Of a stretch of 64,000 nt of DNA, positions 1-9,728 are shown in pieces. Position numbers and translations under genes: made by a program. The stretch comes from Psychrobacter sp. UBA3480 (GTDB lineage Bacteria > Pseudomonadota > Gammaproteobacteria > Pseudomonadales > Moraxellaceae), in assembly GCF_002377945.1 (NCBI RefSeq), contig NZ_DFQV01000003.1:1-64000 (forward strand), written 5' to 3'. Position 1 is the stretch's first letter, and the number at the start of each line of letters is the position of its first letter. A model generated the notes under the pieces. It ran no database searches and was not told the DNA's origin. It saw only the letters and a program-made list of their open reading frames with translations.

Positions 1-651
1 CTAGACAACCAAGTGCTCAAGTTCGGTGAGTTTGTCCTAAAGTCTGGTCGTATCAGTCCGTACTTTTTTAATGCAGGCTTGCTTGCGACTGGTGAGATGT
101 TGTCGTTACTAGCACGTGGTTATGCAGATGCCTTAGCTGAACAAATGGGTGCAAATAATGGCGATAATGAGCAAGAGCTAGTCATCTTTGGTGCGGCTTA
201 TAAAGGTATTCCTTTTGTCGCAGCGACAGCGCAAGCGTTATGGTTACACTATGGCATCAATGCTAAATGGGGCTACAACCGTAAAGAAGCCAAAACTCAC
301 GGCGAAGGCGGTAATTTGGTAGGTGCTGACGTAACTGGCAAGGCCGTTTGGGTACTTGACGACGTCATCACAGCGGGTACAGCCATGCGCGAAGTGGTCG
401 AGATTTTAGAGCAAGCAGGCGCAAGCGTTGCTGGTATTATCGTTGCACTCGATCGTAAAGAAAAAGGTCAAGCCGAGCATTCTGCTATCCAAGAGCTTGC
501 CGCGACACTAGAAGTGCCTGTGCGTGCATTGGTCGATATCGATGATTTGATCAGCTATCTGGCCGATGACCATGGTGCACAAAACAGCCAGCATAAAGAC
601 GCGACCCAGTTAGCCAAAATGCAACACTACCGTGAGCAGTACGGCGTATAG
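1..651 (+). CDS. pyrE: Orotate phosphoribosyltransferase, 5' end cut by window
   Basis: Cytosolic enzyme of pyrimidine synthesis that joins orotate and PRPP to give OMP. The frame is open from base 1, reading LDNQVLKFGEF, so the GTG at 13 is an internal valine and the true start lies upstream. The PRPP-binding motif VWVLDDVITAGTAMRE is encoded around 346-393, and the substrate-side segment KSGRISPYFFNAG is near the beginning. About 216 residues are visible, close to the family's full length of about 215-230, so only a few N-terminal residues are missing. It ends 52 bases before gshB on the same strand. Confidence 0.97.
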   Translation, partial: LDNQVLKFGEFVLKSGRISPYFFNAGLLATGEMLSLLARGYADALAEQMGANNGDNEQELVIFGAAYKGIPFVAATAQALWLHYGINAKWGYNRKEAKTHGEGGNLVGADVTGKAVWVLDDVITAGTAMREVVEILEQAGASVAGIIVALDRKEKGQAEHSAIQELAATLEVPVRALVDIDDLISYLADDHGAQNSQHKDATQLAKMQHYREQYGV

Positions 652-703
652 TTGGGCACTGAGTTCGTTTCATATCAACAATATAACGTAAGTGAGTCTT
701 ATT

Positions 704-1675
704 ATGAGCCAACAAAAACAAGAAAAATCGCTAAAAATACTCGTTATTATGGATCCTATCGAGCGTGTCAATTATAAAAAAGACACCAGTCTCGCTATGA
801 TGTGGGCCGCTCAAGACCGTGGCCATCAGCTTGGTTATTGTCAGATTCATGACTTGTGGTTGGACCGTGGTCAGTTGATGGTCGATACGCAGCCACTGAC
901 AGTAAAGCGTGATCCTGCAGATTTCTATACATTGGGTGATAAAAGCACAGGGCCAGTCGGCGACTATGACGTGATTTTGATGCGCAAAGATCCACCGTTT
1001 GATATGCGCTTTATCTATGCCACTTATATGCTTGACCATGCCAAAGCAGCAGGCGTGCTCGTAGTCAATGACCCACAGGCGATTCGCGACTGCAATGAAA
1101 AGTTATTTGCGACGTGGTTTAGCGATTATATGAGCCCAACGATTGTGACTAGCAAACAAGCACACATTCGTAAATTCATCGCTGAACAGCAGGACGTCAT
1201 CGTCAAGCCACTAGATGGTATGGGCGGCACTGGTATCTTCCGTTTGACTGCTGATAGCCCAAACATTGGAGTGACGTTAGAGATACTGACTGAGCTTGAG
1301 ACTTTGCCCATTATGGCGCAGCGTTATTTGCCAGAAATCAAAGAGGGCGATAAACGCGTATTGATCGTCGATGGAGTCGTGGTAGATTATAGTTTGGCTC
1401 GTATTCCAACCAAAGGCGAGACCCGTGGTAATCTAGCAGCTGGTGGTAGCGGTGTTGCCATGCCATTGACTGATATTGAACGTCAAGTAGCAGAAGTTGT
1501 GGCACCAATCGTCAAAGAAAAAGGCCTAATGTTCGTTGGTCTAGACTTGATCGGTGGGCGTATCACTGAGATTAACGTCACTAGCCCAACATGCGTACGT
1601 GAGATTGATGACCAGTGCGGTACAGATATCGCAACCGACTTTATTATGGCGATTGAGAACAAATTTACGGCGTAG
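704..1675 (+). CDS. gshB: Glutathione synthase
   Basis: ATP-grasp ligase that adds glycine to gamma-glutamylcysteine, the second step of glutathione synthesis, in the cytosol. With the ATG at 704 the protein has 323 residues, close to the usual 315-320. A GTG at 692 could add four residues, but the purine-rich stretch AAGTGAG lies at about the right distance for 704. Visible family features are the N-terminal MDPIERVNYKKDTSLAMM, the glycine-rich ATP-grasp loop KPLDGMGGTGIF and the C-terminal metal/ATP-binding segment EINVTSPT. A weak hairpin terminator follows about 115 bases downstream. Confidence 0.97.
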   Translation: MSQQKQEKSLKILVIMDPIERVNYKKDTSLAMMWAAQDRGHQLGYCQIHDLWLDRGQLMVDTQPLTVKRDPADFYTLGDKSTGPVGDYDVILMRKDPPFDMRFIYATYMLDHAKAAGVLVVNDPQAIRDCNEKLFATWFSDYMSPTIVTSKQAHIRKFIAEQQDVIVKPLDGMGGTGIFRLTADSPNIGVTLEILTELETLPIMAQRYLPEIKEGDKRVLIVDGVVVDYSLARIPTKGETRGNLAAGGSGVAMPLTDIERQVAEVVAPIVKEKGLMFVGLDLIGGRITEINVTSPTCVREIDDQCGTDIATDFIMAIENKFTA

Positions 1676-1791
1676 CTTTCGCTATGTCCAGGAATGCTTT
1701 GAGTTCAGGAATATTTTGACTACGTAGAACCCGTATTTTGAAGTATTGTTAGTCATTGATTTTCCTTACCGTTTATTAGCATTACACGACG

Positions 1792-1824
1792 CCAAGCCGT
1801 GACCGATCATGGCTTGGATTTTTG
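1792..1824 (+). terminator. Probable intrinsic terminator after gshB
   Basis: Arms CCAAGCC (1792-1798) and GGCTTGG (1811-1817) form a 7-bp stem with a 12-base loop, followed by ATTTTTGTT. The rest of the gap 1676-1971 is AT-rich and must hold the murG promoter; no clear -35/-10 pair could be fixed by eye. Confidence 0.5.
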
Positions 1825-1971
1825 TTATTTTTGCTGCATAAAGTACTGTATATAAGACAATGATTTCCTCTATACTATGCGGGCTTTGGCTAGGTCATTA
1901 TTTTTCATAATTACCACCGCCGCAGTGAGATAAACCCTTCATATAAATAAAGTAAAGATAGGCAGGCGTTC

Positions 1972-3057
1972 ATGAAAACACCGCATATATTGATGATGGC
2001 AGCTGGTACGGGCGGGCATGTTTTTCCAGCGCTTGCAGTGAGCGACGAGCTGACCCAGCGCGGTGCGGTGATTCATTGGTTGGGAACGCCAAATGGTATG
2101 GAAAACGGTTTGGTTGAGCCAACAGGTTATCCCTTTCATGCTATTAATATGCAAGGGCTTCGTGGCAAAGGCGTTGGTCGATTATTGAAGCTACCAATGA
2201 CTCTGTTGTCCGCGACGATGGCAGCTGTAAAAGTGATTCGCAGTAATCAGATTGACGTGGTTGTTGGGTTCGGTGGTTATGTCACTGCACCTGGCGGTAT
2301 CGCTGCGCGTATGACTAATACGCCTTTGATTATCCATGAGCAAAATGCCATCGCTGGCATGAGCAACCGCTACTTATCTAAGCTGTCGACCAAGACATTA
2401 CAAGCGTTCGAGAATACCTTTGCTAATAGTCAGCAAGATGCCAAGCTTGAGACAGTGGGCAATCCTGTGCGTAATGCTATCACTGGTGTCGCAGAGCCAA
2501 CGGTACGCTACGATGTAAATGACAGTTCACCGCTTAAACTGTTGGTAGTAGGCGGTTCACTTGGCGCTCAGGTATTAAATGATACAGTACCAAAAGCATT
2601 AGCATTACTAGATCAGCCGTTTGAAGTCTTACACCAGTGCGGACGCAACAATGAAGCAGCCACGCAAGCGGCTTATAGCGCACAAGACCTAAACAACCAT
2701 CAGTTTACTGTACAGCCCTTTATCAATGACATGGCTGCATCTTACAACTGGGCAGATATCATCGTTTGCCGCGCAGGTGCATTGACCGTGACGGAAATTC
2801 AAAACGTCGGCATCGCCGCTATTTTTGTACCGCTACCGCATGCAGTGGATGACCATCAGACGGCTAATGCACGCACGTTGACCTCGCATGATGCGGCAAT
2901 TCTATTACCGCAGTCAGAGCTAACTGCCAAGAGTCTAAGTGACGAGCTTGGCGTACTCAATCGAGAGAAGTGCTTAGCGATGGCAAAAAAAGGCCACGCA
3001 TTGGCCAACCGTAGTGCGAGCAAGCAAGTTGCTGACATCATTTGGCAAGCACTATAG
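1972..3057 (+). CDS. murG: UDP-GlcNAc transferase of lipid II synthesis
   Basis: Peripheral membrane glycosyltransferase that moves GlcNAc onto lipid I to make lipid II on the inner face of the cytoplasmic membrane. The N-terminal donor/acceptor loop AAGTGGHVFPA is at residues 10-20, the second glycine-rich loop GGYVTAPGG is near residue 102, and the C-terminal Rossmann domain starts with LLVVGGSLGAQ. The length of 361 aa is typical. The start ATG follows an AGGCAGG-like stretch. It is the first dcw-cluster gene in the window and lies 66 bases before murC, so the two are probably co-transcribed. Confidence 0.98.
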   Translation: MKTPHILMMAAGTGGHVFPALAVSDELTQRGAVIHWLGTPNGMENGLVEPTGYPFHAINMQGLRGKGVGRLLKLPMTLLSATMAAVKVIRSNQIDVVVGFGGYVTAPGGIAARMTNTPLIIHEQNAIAGMSNRYLSKLSTKTLQAFENTFANSQQDAKLETVGNPVRNAITGVAEPTVRYDVNDSSPLKLLVVGGSLGAQVLNDTVPKALALLDQPFEVLHQCGRNNEAATQAAYSAQDLNNHQFTVQPFINDMAASYNWADIIVCRAGALTVTEIQNVGIAAIFVPLPHAVDDHQTANARTLTSHDAAILLPQSELTAKSLSDELGVLNREKCLAMAKKGHALANRSASKQVADIIWQAL

Positions 3058-3123
3058 TCTGTCATCTATCCCCCTTATTTGAATTTACCAAGTTTTATTG
3101 ACCTTTAATAAAGAGAGATCCTT

Positions 3124-4563
3124 ATGCCTACCTCTGCGAAAGCTCTACCTAAGCGTTTGATTGAAATACCAGAAATGCGCCGCATTCAGCATTTGCATTT
3201 TATCGGTATTGGTGGCTCAGGCATGTGTGGTATCGCTGAGGTAATGAACAATCAAGGCTATCAGGTCAGTGGTTCTGACATCGCAGAAAGCTTGGTGACT
3301 AAACGATTACAGCAGATTGGTATTGAGATATCGATTGGCCATGACTCCAAAAATATTGCCAATGCCGATGTTATTGTTGTTTCATCAGCGATTGATCGTA
3401 GCAACCCTGAAGTAAAAGCAGCGCTTGAAGCTCGTCTACCGGTGGTACGCCGCGCCGATATGCTTGGTGAACTAATGCGCTATCGTCATGGTATCGCAGT
3501 TGCTGGCGCACATGGTAAAACGACGACAACCAGTTTGCTAACCACGATGATGGCAGAAGGACAGCTAGATCCTACTTATGTTATCGGCGGTAAGTTAAAT
3601 GCGTCAGGCAAAAATGCAGCATTGGGTAGCAGCCGTTTCTTGGTAGCAGAGGCTGATGAGTCTGATGCATCGTTCTTGTCATTGCATCCGATGGCCGCGA
3701 TTGTGACCAACATCGACCAAGACCATATGGAAACCTACGAAAACAGCTTTGATAAATTAAAAGCCGCTTATATCCAGTTTCTACAAAACATGCCGTTTTA
3801 CGGTCTGGCAGTGGTTTGCGGTGATGACCCTGAACTGTATGCAATGATCGATGATATCGGTCGTCCAGTATTGACCTTTGGTCTTGAGCCGTTCAATGAC
3901 GTGCAGGCTGTAGACTTGGTGACAGAAGGAACCAAAACTCACTTTACCGTACTGCGCCGTGACCGTGAGCCATTACGTCTAACGTTGAACATTCCTGGTA
4001 CACATAACGTTTATAACGCGCTTGCTGCCATCACGATGGCGACCGATGAAGGCGTTGATGATGCAGCGATTGAGCGCGCCCTGCAAAAATTTGAAGGCGT
4101 GGGCCGTCGTTTTGAGCAGCATGCTTCTGTCGATATCGATGATGGTAATGTCTTATTGATTGATGATTATGGTCATCATCCAAAAGAAGTCGATGCGACC
4201 ATCAAAGCCGCTCGTCAAAGCTTCCCTGATCGTCGTTTGGTGATGCTATTCCAGCCACATCGTTACAGCCGTACCCGTGATTGCTACGATGATTTTGTAG
4301 AAGTGCTATCGAGCGTTGATGAGCTATTATTATTAGATGTTTATTCAGCAGGTGAGAGTCCGATTACCGGCGCTGATACCAAGTCACTAGCGCGCAGTAT
4401 CCGTTTGCGCGGTGAAGTTGAACCGACTATTATTGATAAAGACAATCTAGCTCCTGTTATGCAGCGTTTGTTAAAAGCCAACGATATGCTGATTACCCAA
4501 GGCGCTGGCAATGTCGGGCAAATTGCTATCGATTTGGCTGCCAATAACCTTTATATTAAGTAA
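3124..4563 (+). CDS. murC: UDP-N-acetylmuramate--L-alanine ligase
   Basis: Cytosolic Mur ligase that adds L-alanine to UDP-MurNAc using ATP. The N-terminal Rossmann part has [15 protein letters not shown], the ATP loop is GAHGKTTTT, and the C-terminal domain includes [10 protein letters not shown] and the FQPHRYSRT segment typical of MurC. The 479 aa length fits the family (465-490). The N-terminus carries about 20 extra residues before the Rossmann core. A clear GAGAG ribosome site precedes the ATG. It ends 23 bases before ddl. Confidence 0.98.
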   Translation: MPTSAKALPKRLIEIPEMRRIQHLHFIGIGGSGMCGIAEVMNNQGYQVSGSDIAESLVTKRLQQIGIEISIGHDSKNIANADVIVVSSAIDRSNPEVKAALEARLPVVRRADMLGELMRYRHGIAVAGAHGKTTTTSLLTTMMAEGQLDPTYVIGGKLNASGKNAALGSSRFLVAEADESDASFLSLHPMAAIVTNIDQDHMETYENSFDKLKAAYIQFLQNMPFYGLAVVCGDDPELYAMIDDIGRPVLTFGLEPFNDVQAVDLVTEGTKTHFTVLRRDREPLRLTLNIPGTHNVYNALAAITMATDEGVDDAAIERALQKFEGVGRRFEQHASVDIDDGNVLLIDDYGHHPKEVDATIKAARQSFPDRRLVMLFQPHRYSRTRDCYDDFVEVLSSVDELLLLDVYSAGESPITGADTKSLARSIRLRGEVEPTIIDKDNLAPVMQRLLKANDMLITQGAGNVGQIAIDLAANNLYIK

Positions 4564-4586
4564 GCTAAAATTTAGGGACGATCCTC

Positions 4587-5579
4587 ATGACAACTGATAA
4601 TAAAGACAATAATAGCACTCAAAGTGCAGCTACCAATGATACATCTGTAGACACGACGACTCATACAAAAGATGCCAGTCAGTTTGGCAAAGTAGCCGTT
4701 ATTTATGGTGGCAGTAGCAATGAGCGTAGCGTGTCTTTGGACAGTGGTGCGGCAGTATTGCAAGCGCTGCAAAACCAAGGCGTTGATGCCACTCACTTTG
4801 ATCCAAAGCACCAAGACATCACTGAGCTACGCAAATATGACCGCGTATTTAATGTGTTACATGGTCGTGGCGGCGAAGATGGTTTGCTGCAAGGCGTATT
4901 ACAGTGGTTTGATATACCGCAAACTGGTTCAGGAATTCTAGCTTCTGCACTAGGCATGGACAAAGTACGTACCAAGCAATTGTGGCAAGGCTGCGGTTTA
5001 TCAACTGCACCATTTTCATTATTGACGGCTGATACGGACTGGCAGCAAGTGGTTAACATGCTAGGTCTTCCACTTATCATTAAACCAGTTCATGAAGGTT
5101 CGAGCATTGGCATGACAAAGGTCAATCATCTTGATGAATTGCCTGCCGCTTATGCAACTGCAGTGGAATGTGGTGATGCGGTGATGGCTGAGCGCTGGAT
5201 TACAGGTCGTGAATTTACGATTGTGATTATCGATGATGAAGCCTATCCAGTCATTCGTCTCGAACCAGCTGATATCACTAATTTCTATGATTTTGAAGCC
5301 AAGTACAATCGCAACGATACCAGTTACTACATCCCCTGTGGATTGAGCGCTGCTGATGAAAAGCACTTGCAAGATTTAAGCCTTGCAGCATTTCGTGCAG
5401 TAGATGCAAAAGGCTGGGGACGTATCGATGCCATGCAAGATGAAGCAGGCAACTTTTGGTTGCTTGAAATCAATACCGTACCAGGTATGACCAGTCACAG
5501 TTTGGTGCCAATGGCGGCTAAAGCGCGCGGACTAGATTTTGATGCGCTATGCTGGCATATTTTGACGCAAACACTATAA
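4587..5579 (+). CDS. ddl: D-alanine--D-alanine ligase
   Basis: ATP-grasp enzyme that makes the D-Ala-D-Ala dipeptide used by MurF. The core starts at about residue 34 with VAVIYGGSSNERSVSL. HGRGGEDG, KPVHEGSSIGMTKV and the metal-binding EINTVPGMTSHS motif follow in order. The first 33 residues are a Thr/Asp/Asn-rich hydrophilic tail that most Ddl proteins lack. It could be a real disordered extension or an over-called start, but no other good start with a ribosome site is seen close to the core. The 23-base gap from murC suggests one transcript. Confidence 0.97.
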   Translation: MTTDNKDNNSTQSAATNDTSVDTTTHTKDASQFGKVAVIYGGSSNERSVSLDSGAAVLQALQNQGVDATHFDPKHQDITELRKYDRVFNVLHGRGGEDGLLQGVLQWFDIPQTGSGILASALGMDKVRTKQLWQGCGLSTAPFSLLTADTDWQQVVNMLGLPLIIKPVHEGSSIGMTKVNHLDELPAAYATAVECGDAVMAERWITGREFTIVIIDDEAYPVIRLEPADITNFYDFEAKYNRNDTSYYIPCGLSAADEKHLQDLSLAAFRAVDAKGWGRIDAMQDEAGNFWLLEINTVPGMTSHSLVPMAAKARGLDFDALCWHILTQTL

Positions 5580-5956
5580 TTGTCAAATCAATCAAATTGA
5601 GCAGATAGTGATGACTCTTTGTGTCACTAGAGCTGCTATACCACAGCTTCGTGTAAACTTGTGTAAATTCGCTGCTGCTAGTTGGTGTTTGGCTATTGTT
5701 TAACCACAAAATACGTTAATATTGTAAGAATAGGTCTATTTCGGTGATATTTATGTTCTTTTGTGAATACAACTGATAACTTATTCATAATTTAAGAAAA
5801 ATGTTACGTTTAAATCAACGTAATCGCTGTATATAAGCTATATTTTTAATAAAATTTGATAACATATCGATTTAATAAGCTTCTGCCAAAAATACGCAGA
5901 TTTATATCAATAAATAGCATGATCAGTTTTATGCAAATATAGGGACAAAGGTCGTT
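5580..5956. other. 377-bp AT-rich gap between ddl and ftsQ
   Basis: No convincing gene on either strand. It contains a 7-bp inverted repeat TTACGTT/AACGTAA (5804-5810 and 5817-5823) and long A/T runs. In E. coli ddlB and ftsQ nearly abut, so this gap probably carries a separate ftsQ promoter. Confidence 0.5.
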
Positions 5957-6745
5957 ATGGCTCAAACTGTCAACGAGGTAACTGACTTGATGAGTGATAA
6001 AGCCGGTCGCCCAAAATCTAAGATCCAAATACCGGCAACGGTAAAGTATCTATTTATGGTACTGGTCTTAGGTTTGCTAGTGCTAATATTAATGATGGGC
6101 GGCAAAGCGTTACGTGATGCACCGCCAGCAAATATTTATGTCAGTAATCAAGGTTTGTCTGCTGCTCAATATCGCTCATTACAGACAGTGATGGAACAAC
6201 AACAAGTAAGTAGCTTTTTTACTTCTGATTTGCAAGCATTGCGAGATATTACGATGGGCTTAGCTTGGGTAGACCAAGTAAGTATCTCTCGGGATTGGCA
6301 ACGTGGTATTGTCGTCAACGCATTACCCAAGCAAGCAGTTGCCAATTTTGGCACGGAACGTTTGGTCGATGCAAAAGGGGCTGTGTTTGTTCCTGCTGAT
6401 AGTAGAGATTTAACACAAGAACGTTTTGCGACCCTACAGGGCGAGATGTCTCAAGCACCAGTTATTATGCAACAAATGCAGCAGGTCAATGATTGGTATG
6501 CACCGCTTGGTATGCAGGTCGAAGACATCATTCTGTCACCGAGAATGACTTGGCTAATCCGCTTTGACAATGGGCTACGTGTGATTGTAGACAATGAGAA
6601 TACGGCGCAAAAACTACTGAATTTAAGCCAGCTGCTTGGCAATCAGCTAAGTACGCGTCGAGATGACATGCAGTCTGTAGATTTACGGTATAAAAATGGC
6701 TTTACCATCGCTTGGAACGTAACACAGACTGCTGAATCAGAATAG
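5957..6745 (+). CDS. ftsQ: Cell division protein FtsQ
   Basis: Bitopic inner-membrane divisome protein linking early and late division proteins through FtsB and FtsL. It has a basic cytoplasmic N-terminus of about 28 residues, one membrane segment (about residues 30-48, FMVLVLGLLVLILMMGG), then a periplasmic POTRA region followed by the FtsQ domain ending in SVDLRYKNGFTIAW. That last motif is the family's typical C-terminal beta strand. Length is 262 aa. The start follows an AAAGG site. The sequence is divergent, so identity rests on the motif, the topology and the position between ddl and ftsA. Confidence 0.95.
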   Translation: MAQTVNEVTDLMSDKAGRPKSKIQIPATVKYLFMVLVLGLLVLILMMGGKALRDAPPANIYVSNQGLSAAQYRSLQTVMEQQQVSSFFTSDLQALRDITMGLAWVDQVSISRDWQRGIVVNALPKQAVANFGTERLVDAKGAVFVPADSRDLTQERFATLQGEMSQAPVIMQQMQQVNDWYAPLGMQVEDIILSPRMTWLIRFDNGLRVIVDNENTAQKLLNLSQLLGNQLSTRRDDMQSVDLRYKNGFTIAWNVTQTAESE

Positions 6746-6827
6746 CCTAAGTAAGCAATACATCTATGCATAATCGATGTGAGCTAATACGGTTTATTTA
6801 GTTTGAAGAAAATATGTACAACATCAT

Positions 6828-6850
6828 AGCGTATTAGTAACGCTTTTTTT
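6828..6850 (+). terminator. Weak intrinsic terminator after ftsQ
   Basis: A 5-bp stem AGCGT/ACGCT with a 7-base loop runs straight into seven T residues (6844-6850). The stem is short, so partial read-through into ftsA is likely. Confidence 0.45.
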
Positions 6851-6860
6851 AATGATTTAA

Positions 6861-6885
6861 TAGAAGAGCATCACTTGCTCTTCTA
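6861..6885 (+). repeat. 10-bp inverted repeat in the ftsA leader
   Basis: Arms TAGAAGAGCA (6861-6870) and TGCTCTTCTA (6876-6885) are perfectly complementary around the loop TCACT. It ends 24 bases before the likely ftsA ATG and has no T tract, so it looks like an mRNA leader hairpin or protein site rather than a terminator. Confidence 0.7.
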
Positions 6886-6909
6886 TTTAGCGATAATTTG
6901 TCTGGTACC

Positions 6910-8202
6910 ATGAAAAATAATGAAAATCTGGTTGTTGTCCATCTAAGTGCCACGGCAGTATATGTCGTCATAGGCAATGTTGTCTCTGCAAAAGACATTC
7001 GTATTTTGGGCGTAGGACAAGTTAAAAACAGCGATTTTTATCAAGGTCAAATAAAGCATCGTGAACGTCTGCAAGGTGCTATCAAGCAAGCCATTCAAGA
7101 AGCAGAAGACACCGCTAATTGCCGTGTGCATAGTGTTTGGTTAACGCTTGCGACACCTGAGCTATCTAGTAAAAACAGTGCTGGAGAGGTCAAAGTAGAG
7201 GATGAAGTTGTACGTGCCAAAGATATGGTACAAGCATTGGCCAATGCAAAATCGCGTGATTTATCATCTGACTATTATTTGATGCATTGCTGTCAGCAAG
7301 GTATCTATGTTGATGAGCAAGACTTTATGGTGGATGATGTCATCGAGATGATGGCACACAATATCACCGTGATGTACCACATGATGATGATGCCTGTTGC
7401 CAGCCGTCAGAATATCCAAAAGCTATTACAAAGTTGTGACGTCGGCATTGATCATATTGTTTTCGATGCAGTGACCAGTGCTGAGTATAGTTTGATGACT
7501 GAGGAACGCCAGCAAGGGGTTTGTTTAGTAGATATCGGTGCTAGTACGACCAGCATTTGTGTATATAAAGAGAATAAGCTGATTTTTACCCATTGTATAG
7601 CAACGGGCAGTCATGAAGTGACAATGGATATTTCAGCTGATTTTGGTATTTCCATGATTGAAGCTGAAAAGCTGAAGAAGTCTCATGGTACAGCTGATGT
7701 TAATAGTGTCGATCCAAGCGCATTCTTTTTGTTCAAGCCTCAAGGCTCGGGCGACGAAATCAATATTGGCATCTATAACCTAGCACGCATCATTGAGGCT
7801 CGTTACGTTCAGATATTCACTGAAGTAGCGCGTCAATTACACGAAGCAGGTTTGATAGGCTATATCGATAAAGGGATTGTGTTGACTGGCGGCGGTAGTA
7901 CGATTAAAGGTATGATACCCTTTGCCAAAAAGCTACTAAAAATGCCTGTCGTACTGACCAATACCCATCCTGCTATCAGCGCTTATAATCATTTTGATAA
8001 TGATGAGTCGTTTAAGCTACTAAATAGTCAAGTGAATGACCGTGCTTATCAGACGGCTTTTGGCACATTGTTATATAGTCAAAGTGAGCAATTCCGCCGT
8101 AGCGAAAAAAGCGAACCTGAAGCGATTCAAAACAATCGAGTATCAAGCGTATTTCGGAGTGCGGGTCAACGGTTTGCAAATGTTTTAAAGAAAATATTAT
8201 AG
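6910..8202 (+). CDS. ftsA: Cell division protein FtsA
   Basis: Actin-like ATPase that ties FtsZ filaments to the inner membrane. Phosphate loop CLVDIGASTTSICVY lies in the middle, the adenosine motif GIVLTGGGSTIKGM near the C-terminus, and the last residues (VFRSAGQRFANVLKKIL) form the expected amphipathic membrane-binding helix. The ATG at 6910 gives 430 aa, typical for FtsA; the in-frame TTG at 6898 would add four residues. Neither start has a good Shine-Dalgarno sequence. The N-terminal domain is rather divergent from E. coli FtsA. Confidence 0.95.
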   Translation: MKNNENLVVVHLSATAVYVVIGNVVSAKDIRILGVGQVKNSDFYQGQIKHRERLQGAIKQAIQEAEDTANCRVHSVWLTLATPELSSKNSAGEVKVEDEVVRAKDMVQALANAKSRDLSSDYYLMHCCQQGIYVDEQDFMVDDVIEMMAHNITVMYHMMMMPVASRQNIQKLLQSCDVGIDHIVFDAVTSAEYSLMTEERQQGVCLVDIGASTTSICVYKENKLIFTHCIATGSHEVTMDISADFGISMIEAEKLKKSHGTADVNSVDPSAFFLFKPQGSGDEINIGIYNLARIIEARYVQIFTEVARQLHEAGLIGYIDKGIVLTGGGSTIKGMIPFAKKLLKMPVVLTNTHPAISAYNHFDNDESFKLLNSQVNDRAYQTAFGTLLYSQSEQFRRSEKSEPEAIQNNRVSSVFRSAGQRFANVLKKIL

Positions 8203-8467
8203 ATCTGTTTAACCTCATATCTAGAGCATCCATATATTATGGAATGTCTCTAAACTAGTTAAGCAAAAAATAAAGTAACATTGCGAATAAATTAGTTTTA
8301 AAAATAAAGTATTAAGTAATAATGACATATTATTGTCTATACTGATCGATTTTAGCCATACCCTGTTTTATTTAAATACATTTATATATAGTATGTCGAT
8401 AGCGCGCCACATGAGTGCGTTACTATGTATCGACTTACACGCTATCTGCAACTGGAGAATCTTTTTT

Positions 8468-9673
8468 ATGTCAAAATACACCATGCCAGATGATAATCAG
8501 CTTCAAAACAATGGCCAAGCAAGCTTCACTGTATTCGGTGTTGGTGGCGGCGGCGGTAATGCAGTTGAACATATGGTACAGCAAGGCATCAGAGGTGTAA
8601 CGTTCGTTTGTGCCAATACAGATAAACAAGCGCTAGATCGTCTTACTGCACCGCACAAACTGCAATTAGGTGCAAAAACGAACCGTGGTCTAGGGGCAGG
8701 CGCAAATCCAGAAGTGGGTCGTGAAGCAGCAGAGAGCGAAGAAGAAGCGATTCGCGCATTGCTTGAGCACTCGGATATGGTATTTATCACTGCTGGTATG
8801 GGTGGCGGTACTGGTACAGGCGCAGCGCCAGTTGTTGCTCGTATTGCTAAAGAAATGGAAGTGCTGACAGTTGCGGTTGTGACCACGCCATTCAAATTCG
8901 AAGGTGGTAAGCGTATCAAAGCTGCTAAAGCAGGTATTGAGCAGCTGACTAACTTTGTCGACTCAATTATCACGATTCCAAATGATAAATTAATGAGTGT
9001 ATACGGCAACATCTCTATGCAAGATGCTTTCAAAAAAGCGGATGATGTATTGCTGCATGCTGTTCAAGGTATTGCGGAAACCATTGCTAGCGAAGGTATG
9101 ATCAATATTGACTTTAACGATATCCGTACGGCGATGACTGCTAAAGGTCATGCAATGATGGGTATTGGTCGCGCCAGCGGTGATGATCGTGCACGTCAAG
9201 CGACTGAAAAAGCCATCAGATCGCCACTACTTGATGATTTGCGTTTAGAAAATGCAAAAGGTCTACTGGTTAACGTTATTTCTTCAGAGTCATTGTCACT
9301 AGATGAGATGAGCAAAATCAGTGCAATAGTCGAAGAAATTACTGATATTGATGACGCTCATATTTTCTACGGTTCTGTGATTGATGAAAAAATGGGTGAC
9401 GACTTACATGTGACCGTTATCGCAACTGGCTTAACGTTAGATGAAAACGCAGGTCAAGAGCCAGAAGTAGTAGAGCAGCCAGTACCTTCTGTTAATAGCA
9501 CGCAACCTGTTGATCCTAACGTGCATACCAGCGCTTTAAATAGTCAGAAGCAGTCACAAGCTCAGCAGTATCAAGATAGCGTTGCACGCCCTAGCGCAAG
9601 TGCACCTCAAGAGCAGCCTAAGACTAAAACAAACAGTATTCAAGACTATTTAAAACGTCAACAGAATAAATAG
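8468..9673 (+). CDS. ftsZ: Cell division protein FtsZ
   Basis: Tubulin-like GTPase that forms the Z ring. The tubulin signature GMGGGTGTGAAPVVA is present, as are the N-terminal FGVGGGGGNAVEHM loop and the T7 synergy region DFNDIRTAM. A variable linker rich in Gln, Ser and Pro leads to the C-terminal peptide SIQDYLKRQQNK, which would bind FtsA/ZipA. I chose ATG 8468 (401 aa) because a GGAG site lies 10 bases upstream and the protein then starts like its relatives; the open frame reaches back to 8333 but those residues do not resemble FtsZ. The gap of 265 bases after ftsA is wide. Confidence 0.97.
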   Translation: MSKYTMPDDNQLQNNGQASFTVFGVGGGGGNAVEHMVQQGIRGVTFVCANTDKQALDRLTAPHKLQLGAKTNRGLGAGANPEVGREAAESEEEAIRALLEHSDMVFITAGMGGGTGTGAAPVVARIAKEMEVLTVAVVTTPFKFEGGKRIKAAKAGIEQLTNFVDSIITIPNDKLMSVYGNISMQDAFKKADDVLLHAVQGIAETIASEGMINIDFNDIRTAMTAKGHAMMGIGRASGDDRARQATEKAIRSPLLDDLRLENAKGLLVNVISSESLSLDEMSKISAIVEEITDIDDAHIFYGSVIDEKMGDDLHVTVIATGLTLDENAGQEPEVVEQPVPSVNSTQPVDPNVHTSALNSQKQSQAQQYQDSVARPSASAPQEQPKTKTNSIQDYLKRQQNK

Positions 9674-9699
9674 TACTTCTAATTTACTGTGAGTAAGAA

Positions 9700-9728
9700 A
9701 AAGCCAGCGTTTTAACGCTGGTTTTTTT
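9700..9728 (+). terminator. Intrinsic terminator after ftsZ
   Basis: Arms CCAGCGTT (9704-9711) and AACGCTGG (9714-9721) with upstream A-run and downstream T7. It suggests ftsZ and lpxC are separate transcription units. The remainder of the gap to 9997 is AT-rich with no gene; it must hold the lpxC promoter. Confidence 0.85.

Noticed and set aside
8333..8467. Open frame upstream of ftsZ that could extend the protein by 45 residues
   Set aside because: The extra residues are hydrophobic and unlike any FtsZ, while ATG 8468 has a GGAG site and gives the normal N-terminus.
8503..9033. 176-codon minus-strand open frame inside ftsZ
   Set aside because: It is the antisense shadow of ftsZ, with low-complexity Ala/Pro/Ser translation and no ribosome site.
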